From Treponema sp. (GTDB lineage: Bacteria > Spirochaetota > Spirochaetia > Treponematales > Breznakiellaceae): a stretch of 10,202 nucleotides of DNA. The translations under genes and the position numbers were made by a program. Shown one piece after another: positions 5,217 through 10,202 of the stretch. Position 1 is the stretch's first letter, and the number at the start of each line of letters is the position of its first letter. A model generated the notes under the pieces. That model saw only the letters and a list, made by a program, of their open reading frames with translations, searched no databases and was not told the origin of the DNA. The stretch is taken from NCBI GenBank assembly GCA_031281925.1, contig JAITES010000199.1:1-10202 (forward strand), written 5' to 3'.

Positions 5217-7529
5217 ATGGAAATTACACAGGAATTTATCGAAGGGCTTGAGATTAACGAAATTGTCCTGATGAAAAAAATCGCGGAAGGCCTGTCAATC
5301 GGTATGGGACAGGTTTCCGCGGTTATCGGTTTATTGAACGAAGGGAGTACCGTTCCCTTTATTGCCCGTTACCGGAAGGAAAAGACGGGCAGCCTTGATG
5401 AGGTACAGATCCGGGACATTGAGCACCGGTTTTCCGGCGGGAAGAATCTGGAAGGCCGCAGGATAGAGATTATCCGGGGGATCTTTGAACAGGGAAAACT
5501 CAGCGAAGCGCTCTACGAAAACATCATGAAGGCCGCTACCCTGGCGGAACTTGAAGACATCTACGCTCCGTATAAACGGAAGAAGAAAACCCGCGGCATG
5601 CTCGCCGTCGAAAGGGGCCTTGAACCTTTGGCGGACGCCATGGTGATTTTAGAGGAAGCGCCCCTGCGGGAAAAGGCTCGTTCCTTCATCGTCGAAAACA
5701 GTGAAAATCCCGAACTTTCCGTTGCCAGTGTGGAAGAGGCCCTCCAGGGCGCCATGGATATTATTGCGGAACGGGTGTCCCAGGATACGGAAAACCGCGC
5801 TTCCGTCAAGGCTTTCTATATCAAAGACGGCAGGATCATTGTCAAGGCTTCGCAGAGACCCGGCGTCGGGGACGAGGAAGCCAAAAAGACCAGCACCTAC
5901 CAGATGTACTGGGACTATACGGAACCCCTCTCCCGGATCAAGGCCCACCGTATCCTCGCCGTCAACCGGGGCGAAAAGGAAGGCGTACTGGAGCTTACCA
6001 TCGATGTGGATGAGAACAGCGCCGCGGAAATGCTGCAGAGGAAGTACGAGATTCACAATGATTACCACAAGACCGCAATCGAAGACGGATTGAAAAGACT
6101 CCTCTCGCCCGCGGTTATCCGGGAGATCCGGGGAGACCAGAGTGAAGCGGCCGACGATCACGGCATATCGGTGTTCAGCCAGAATTTGAAGAATCTCCTT
6201 ATGCAGCAGCCGATCAAGGGGACCAGGGTACTGGGCATAGATCCCGGCATACGCACGGGAACCAAGTGCGCCTTTCTGGATGATACAGGTAAGTATCTGG
6301 GAAGTTTTGTAATCTATAATCACAAAGTTGAAGAAGCAAAAAAACTTATTCTGGAGGGAGTCAAGCGGTACGACATACGGCTTATCGCCATCGGGAACGG
6401 AACGGGTACCAGGGATGTACAGGAGATTGTTGCCCAGGTTATCGCGGAAAACGCCCTGGAAATTCTCTATACCGTTGTTGATGAAGACGGCGCTTCGGTG
6501 TATTCGGCCAGCGACATTGCCCGTGAAGAATTCCCCGAGCTTGATTTAACAATCCGGGGGGCAATCTCCATCGGACGGCGGCTTCAGGATCCCCTTGCCG
6601 AACTGGTGAAGATCGATCCCAAATCCATCGGGGTAGGGCTCTACCAGCATGACCTTAACCAAAAAAAACTTTCCGATACACTGGACGAAGTTGTTTCTTC
6701 GGTGGTAAACAATGTCGGGGTCAATCTCAATACTGCCAGCGTGTCTCTGCTTAAATATGTTTCGGGGATCAACTCATCCCTTGCAAAAAAAATTGTAAAG
6801 TACCGGGACGAGAAGGGCCGCATTGCCAGCCGGGATGAGCTTACCGGAGTTCCGGGCATGGGGCCGAAATCCTATGAACAATGCGCCGGTTTTCTCAAGA
6901 TTCCCGAAAGCCCGGATCCTCTGGACAACACCTGGGTACACCCCGAAAACTATGCGGCGGCCCGTGAGATACGCAGTACCATTACTACCAACTCCAACCT
7001 CTCCTCCGCCCTTGTAAAGGAACTTCGGGAAAAACACGGGATTGGAGAGACTACGATCAACGACATCATTGAAGAGCTTAAGAAACCCAACCGCGATCCG
7101 CGTGAGGGTTATCCCAAACCCCTGATGCAAAAAGGCGTAGTTACCTTTGAAGATCTCGCGGAGGGAATGATGATCTCCGGGAAGATCAAAAATGTCGTTG
7201 ACTTCGGCGCCTTTGTGGATCTGGGGATCAAGGAAACCGCTCTGGTACATATCTCCGAGATGAGCGACCATTTTGTGAAGGATCCTCTGGAGCTTGTAAA
7301 AGTCGGTGATGTACTGGAATTCAAAATCATAAGCCTCGACAGGGAACGCCGCCGCATAGGGTTATCCAGAAAAACAGACGGCGGAAAGAAGAGTGAAGTG
7401 CAGAAAACAGAAAATAGAAATAGAGAAACAAGACGGATAGTTGTAAAGGAAAAACCGGACAATACTTCCGACGGCACCATGTACAATCCCTTTGCGGAAG
7501 CCTTAAAAAAAATGAGGGAAAAACGGTAG
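5217..7529 (+). CDS. tex: Transcription accessory protein Tex (S1 RNA-binding)
   Basis: This 770-residue protein has the full Tex architecture. The helical N-terminal domain (about 20-190) contains EGSTVPFIARYRKEKTGSLD at 42-61, the family's most conserved block. A YqgF/RNase H-like domain follows at about 336-480 (VLGIDPGIRTGTK, 338-350; IAIGNGTGTRD, 390-400). Helix-hairpin-helix motifs lie at about 500-562 (VNLNTASVSLLKYVSGI; VPGMGPKSYEQ). An S1 domain lies at about 648-719 (GKIKNVVDFGAFVDLGIKET; LVHISEMSD). Tex binds nucleic acids and the transcription machinery in the cytoplasm and is related to eukaryotic Spt6. The tail from 720 to 770 is highly charged and probably flexible. Length is normal. 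ATG 5217 is 26 bases after the transporter stop, with AAGGA at 5201-5205 and GGAG at 5211-5214. The in-frame ATG at 5271 lacks a ribosome binding site. Confidence 0.96.
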   Translation: MEITQEFIEGLEINEIVLMKKIAEGLSIGMGQVSAVIGLLNEGSTVPFIARYRKEKTGSLDEVQIRDIEHRFSGGKNLEGRRIEIIRGIFEQGKLSEALYENIMKAATLAELEDIYAPYKRKKKTRGMLAVERGLEPLADAMVILEEAPLREKARSFIVENSENPELSVASVEEALQGAMDIIAERVSQDTENRASVKAFYIKDGRIIVKASQRPGVGDEEAKKTSTYQMYWDYTEPLSRIKAHRILAVNRGEKEGVLELTIDVDENSAAEMLQRKYEIHNDYHKTAIEDGLKRLLSPAVIREIRGDQSEAADDHGISVFSQNLKNLLMQQPIKGTRVLGIDPGIRTGTKCAFLDDTGKYLGSFVIYNHKVEEAKKLILEGVKRYDIRLIAIGNGTGTRDVQEIVAQVIAENALEILYTVVDEDGASVYSASDIAREEFPELDLTIRGAISIGRRLQDPLAELVKIDPKSIGVGLYQHDLNQKKLSDTLDEVVSSVVNNVGVNLNTASVSLLKYVSGINSSLAKKIVKYRDEKGRIASRDELTGVPGMGPKSYEQCAGFLKIPESPDPLDNTWVHPENYAAAREIRSTITTNSNLSSALVKELREKHGIGETTINDIIEELKKPNRDPREGYPKPLMQKGVVTFEDLAEGMMISGKIKNVVDFGAFVDLGIKETALVHISEMSDHFVKDPLELVKVGDVLEFKIISLDRERRRIGLSRKTDGGKKSEVQKTENRNRETRRIVVKEKPDNTSDGTMYNPFAEALKKMREKR

Positions 7530-7558
7530 GTATCCATGTGCGACTTGAGTAGTTTAAT

Positions 7559-8236
7559 ATGAGCGCATTGCTAAAGGAGGGGCTGCTGCACTTGATGCAT
7601 GATGATCCTGACATAGACAAGCTGTGCGGCAGCCGCTTCGATGCGATTCAGGAACTCCTGGAGAAGTACGTTTGCGAAATAGAGCTTTTTAATGAGGCTT
7701 ACGGCCTTGTGAATGTTCAAAGTCATGATGAACTTATCGTAAAACATATTCTTGATTCTCTGTCTCCTTTGGGAATCCTGTTCCGTATACTTTCCGCTGT
7801 TCCCCGGGCATCGGGCAAAGTTGCGGACATCGGTTCCGGCGCCGGTCTTCCCGGTATTCCGCTTGCGATTGCAATGCCGGAAATTTTCTTTAGCCTTGTC
7901 GAAAAGATGGGACGCCGTGTGGGTTTCCTTAAAAATTCCCTGGCCCTGCTTGCCCTTCCCAATGCCGGAATCATTGAAAAGGAAATGGAAAAACTGGAAG
8001 CGGAACAATTCGATCTCATTGTCTGCCGTGCCTTCAAACCGCTAAGCGCGGATCTCATAAAAAAATTCAGGCGGCTCCTCAGGGCCGAAGGTTCCATGGT
8101 CTTTTATAAAGGAAGGCTGGAAAAAACCGCCGGAGAGATTGGAGAATCGGGGATTGGAAATACGTGCCGCCTTGTAAAAATCAGCGTTCCCTTTCTCGAC
8201 GAAGAACGGCATGTCCTTGTGCTGAAGGCGGAATGA
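7559..8236 (+). CDS. rsmG: 16S rRNA (guanine527-N7)-methyltransferase RsmG
   Basis: This 225-residue protein matches RsmG (GidB), which uses S-adenosylmethionine to methylate N7 of G527 in 16S rRNA; loss gives low-level streptomycin resistance in several bacteria. Visible signatures are FNEAYGLVNV (44-53), the block HDELIVKHILDSL (56-68), the SAM-binding loop ADIGSGAGLPGIPLAIAMP (89-107), EKMGRRVGFLKN (115-126), CRAFKPLSADL (156-166), and the C-terminal PFLDEERHVLVLKA. The start is not certain: ATG 7559 has no clear ribosome binding site, whereas AAAGGAGGGG at 7573-7582 precedes an in-frame TTG (7592) and ATG (7595). I keep 7559 because LLKEGL resembles the usual family N-terminus. The stop overlaps the uxaE start (ATGA). 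Confidence 0.94.
   Translation: MSALLKEGLLHLMHDDPDIDKLCGSRFDAIQELLEKYVCEIELFNEAYGLVNVQSHDELIVKHILDSLSPLGILFRILSAVPRASGKVADIGSGAGLPGIPLAIAMPEIFFSLVEKMGRRVGFLKNSLALLALPNAGIIEKEMEKLEAEQFDLIVCRAFKPLSADLIKKFRRLLRAEGSMVFYKGRLEKTAGEIGESGIGNTCRLVKISVPFLDEERHVLVLKAE
7573..7582 (+). promoter_or_regulatory. Strong Shine-Dalgarno-like sequence inside the 5' end of rsmG
   Basis: AAAGGAGGGG lies 9 bases before an in-frame TTG (7592) and 12 bases before an in-frame ATG (7595). Starting at 7595 would give 213 residues, close to E. coli RsmG (207). It may be the real ribosome binding site, or only the codons for Lys-Glu-Gly. Confidence 0.35.
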
Positions 8237-9663
8237 ATATGAATTTCCACGGAATGAAAGTCGCCGAAAGGTCAATCCGGAATTACCTTTCAGGCAGAGT
8301 CTTTATGGCAAGGGACGGAAATGAGGATCTGATCATTGCCGATCATGTTCCGGGTTTCCGCGGCCGGGTTCTGGAAGAAGGCGTCATTGCCGCGGCTCTT
8401 AACCATGAAAATGCCTGTGTCCTGCGGAAACTCTTTCCCTTTACCGCACCGGGACGGGTTTTGGGAAAGGAACGGAGTTTCGGTCTGGGAGACAGGCTTG
8501 GAATTGCGACGGCCGGACACATAAAGGTTTTTGAAAAGTACGACGCGTTTCCCGTTTTTGCCCAGCAGTCGATGCGGGAATTGAATCTTACGGGCCGCAC
8601 TTACGAAGAAGTCCTCGACGCGGCAAGCTTTGCCGTTTTCAGGGCGGGCTTTACCAAAACCTGGGGCGCGGACGGGGATCACCTGAAGACCGCGGAGAAT
8701 ATTGAATACGCCCTTTCCCTTGGTTACAGCATGATAACGCTGGATTGTTCGGATTATATCAGGCCCTTTGCGGAAAACGCCGCCCCTCCCCTGAATGCGG
8801 CATATAAAGAAAAATATACGGGAAAAAAATTTGATATTGATTCGGAACATGGCATTACCATTGATTTTTCGGAAGATGATCTGAAAAGCATAACCGGTAT
8901 TTACGGCGAAGCGATCAACTTTGCCGTTGAAATGTACAACCGCTTCCTGAAAGACGGAAAATACGAAGCCGATTTCGAAATATCAATCGATGAAACCTCA
9001 AATCCCACAAGCCCCCGGGAACATTATTTTATTGCAAGGGAACTGAGGGATGCAAAGGTGGATTTCAAAACCCTGGCTCCCCGTTTCTGCGGTGAATTCC
9101 AGAAAGGAATTGATTACATCGGGGACTTGAACCAGTTTAAAAAAGAGATAAAGATCCATGCCGCCATTGCCAGGCACTTCAATTATAAACTGAGTATACA
9201 TTCGGGTTCCGACAAGTTCAGCGTTTTTCCCATTATCGCAGAAGAAACCCGCTGTTCCTTTCACACCAAGACGGCCGGCACCAACTGGCTTGTCGCCATG
9301 AAGCTTGTATCGCAAAAAGATCCGTCTCTTTACCGGGAAATTCACCGCTTTGCGTTGAGCGTCTTTGATGAAGCGAAAAAGTATTATCATGTAACAGGCG
9401 ATCCTTCAAAGATTCCCGGCCTTGATTCCCTTGAAGACGCCGAACTTCCTTCCCTTTTTGACAACGATGCGGCAAGACAGCTCATACACATCACCTACGG
9501 CTTGATCCTCAGTTCCAAAAACAGGAACGGAATTTTTACGTACCGCGAAAGGCTCTACAAACTCTGGAACGAATATGCGGAAGACTATGAAGAGGCGCTG
9601 GAAGAACATATCGGCAGACACCTGGATCTTCTGGGTGTAACAAAACAGCGGGGTGAAAAGTGA
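8233..9663 (+). CDS. uxaE: Tagaturonate epimerase UxaE
   Basis: This 476-residue protein matches UxaE, first described in Thermotoga (TM0440), which interconverts D-tagaturonate and D-fructuronate by C4 epimerisation and so links galacturonate use to the glucuronate branch. Recognisable blocks are FGLGDRLGIATAGHIKVF (83-100), PVFAQQSMREL (107-117), GRTYEEVLDAASFAVF (121-136), WGADGDHLK (144-152), SIDETSNPTSPREH (251-264), RFCGEFQKGIDYIGDL (284-299), HSGSDKFSVFP (323-333), HTKTAGTNWL (344-353) and RQLIHITYG (415-423). The charged residues in GDRLG, GADGDH, DET and HSGSDK are likely active-site or metal positions, an inference from their conservation. Length is normal for the family. The ATG at 8233 overlaps the rsmG stop by four bases; ATG 8239, two codons on, is better spaced from AAGGCGGA (8225-8232) and may be the real start. 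No other uronate gene is in the window. Confidence 0.92.
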   Translation: MNMNFHGMKVAERSIRNYLSGRVFMARDGNEDLIIADHVPGFRGRVLEEGVIAAALNHENACVLRKLFPFTAPGRVLGKERSFGLGDRLGIATAGHIKVFEKYDAFPVFAQQSMRELNLTGRTYEEVLDAASFAVFRAGFTKTWGADGDHLKTAENIEYALSLGYSMITLDCSDYIRPFAENAAPPLNAAYKEKYTGKKFDIDSEHGITIDFSEDDLKSITGIYGEAINFAVEMYNRFLKDGKYEADFEISIDETSNPTSPREHYFIARELRDAKVDFKTLAPRFCGEFQKGIDYIGDLNQFKKEIKIHAAIARHFNYKLSIHSGSDKFSVFPIIAEETRCSFHTKTAGTNWLVAMKLVSQKDPSLYREIHRFALSVFDEAKKYYHVTGDPSKIPGLDSLEDAELPSLFDNDAARQLIHITYGLILSSKNRNGIFTYRERLYKLWNEYAEDYEEALEEHIGRHLDLLGVTKQRGEK

Positions 9664-9674
9664 AAGATCAAACC

Positions 9675-10202
9675 ATGCCCAACAATTCACTCGAACATGA
9701 GAGGAAGTCTCGTGCGTTAATCAGCGTATATAACAAGGAAGGCCTTGCGGATCTGGCCCGGCGCCTGTCTTCCCATGATTGGGAGATCCTTTCCACAGGC
9801 GGAACCGCAAAGTATCTTAAAGATCTGGGGATACCCATACGCGATGTTTCGTCGGTTACCGGTTTCCCGGAATGTCTTGACGGCAGAGTGAAAACTTTGC
9901 ACCCCGCGGTTCACGCGGGTCTCCTTGCCAGACGGGATGACGATTCCCATATAAAAACACTTGAAGAACTCAGGATCAGTCCCATTGATATCCTGTGCGT
10001 TAACCTCTATCCTTTTTTTGAAAAGGTAAAGGCCGATCTCAGTCAGGAAGAAACAATCGAATTTATTGATATAGGCGGGCCGGCCATGCTCCGTTCCGCC
10101 GCAAAAAATTTCCGCGATGTTATCGTGCTAAGCGATCCTGAAGATTACGGGGAACTAATCGATCTGATTGAACATAAAGCCATTGAAGAGAACAGGGTTC
10201 CT
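9675..10202 (+). CDS. purH: Bifunctional purine biosynthesis protein PurH, N-terminal part, cut by window edge
   Basis: The 176 codons present cover the N-terminal IMP cyclohydrolase domain, which closes FAICAR to IMP in the last step of de novo purine synthesis. The AICAR formyltransferase domain would lie beyond the window. Signatures are SRALISVYNKEGLADLAR (12-29), ILSTGGTAKYL (36-46), SSVTGFPECLDGRVKTLHP at about 55-73 (the cyclohydrolase motif), HAGLLARRD, INPID-like SPIDILCVNLYPF, and FIDIGGPAMLRSAAKNFRDV (137-156). The start is open: ATG 9675 is 12 bases after the uxaE stop, but an in-frame GTG at 9660 overlaps that stop (GTGA) in the style of other junctions here and sits just after GGGGTG (9650-9655). 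Either start gives a short N-terminal extension before the conserved domain. It is probably co-transcribed with rsmG and uxaE. Confidence 0.94.
   Translation, partial: MPNNSLEHERKSRALISVYNKEGLADLARRLSSHDWEILSTGGTAKYLKDLGIPIRDVSSVTGFPECLDGRVKTLHPAVHAGLLARRDDDSHIKTLEELRISPIDILCVNLYPFFEKVKADLSQEETIEFIDIGGPAMLRSAAKNFRDVIVLSDPEDYGELIDLIEHKAIEENRVP

Noticed and set aside
5649..6323. 224-residue minus-strand ORF opposite tex
   Set aside because: The + strand frame is a textbook Tex domain series; the antisense frame shows no domain.
8290..8850. 186-residue minus-strand ORF opposite uxaE
   Set aside because: The + strand carries conserved UxaE blocks throughout this interval; the antisense ORF is a shadow.

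Overview
The window is a compact, gene-dense bacterial chromosome segment of roughly half G+C. Gene content and protein style fit a host-associated or saccharolytic spirochaete of the Treponema group, but this is an inference from gene types and not from a phylogenetic marker. All recognisable genes except the first lie on the + strand. I see no tRNA, rRNA, CRISPR array, prophage or complete insertion sequence.

Layout: (1) bases 1-431, minus strand, the N-terminal part of a family 3 glycoside hydrolase that runs off the left edge. (2) bases 432-747, a divergent intergenic region with candidate promoters for both directions, a 37-base hairpin-forming inverted repeat and a 22-codon small ORF with a near-perfect Shine-Dalgarno sequence. 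(3) bases 748-3880, three genes joined by ATGA stop/start overlaps: a CorA-family divalent cation transporter, a low-specificity threonine aldolase and an M24-family (Xaa-Pro type) aminopeptidase. (4) bases 3946-5190, a very divergent member of the dicarboxylate/amino acid:cation symporter (SDF, GltP/DctA-like) family. (5) bases 5217-7529, the RNA-binding transcription accessory protein Tex. (6) bases 7559-10202, rsmG (16S rRNA m7G527 methyltransferase), uxaE (tagaturonate epimerase) and the 5' part of purH, again overlapping or nearly so, with purH running off the right edge.

The + strand genes are so tightly packed (gaps of -4 to 65 bases, no convincing terminator) that they probably form one or two long transcripts. 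Physiologically they mix housekeeping (RsmG, Tex, PurH), ion supply (CorA), amino acid and peptide metabolism (threonine aldolase, M24 peptidase, possibly the transporter) and uronate use (UxaE). Together with the GH3 enzyme, UxaE suggests growth on plant polysaccharide breakdown products such as pectin-derived galacturonate.

I do not find an obviously new multi-gene system. The points most worth a second look are the SDF-family transporter, which has lost nearly all residues that bind substrate and sodium in characterised relatives; the leader region upstream of corA; and the placement of a lone uronate enzyme between rsmG and purH.
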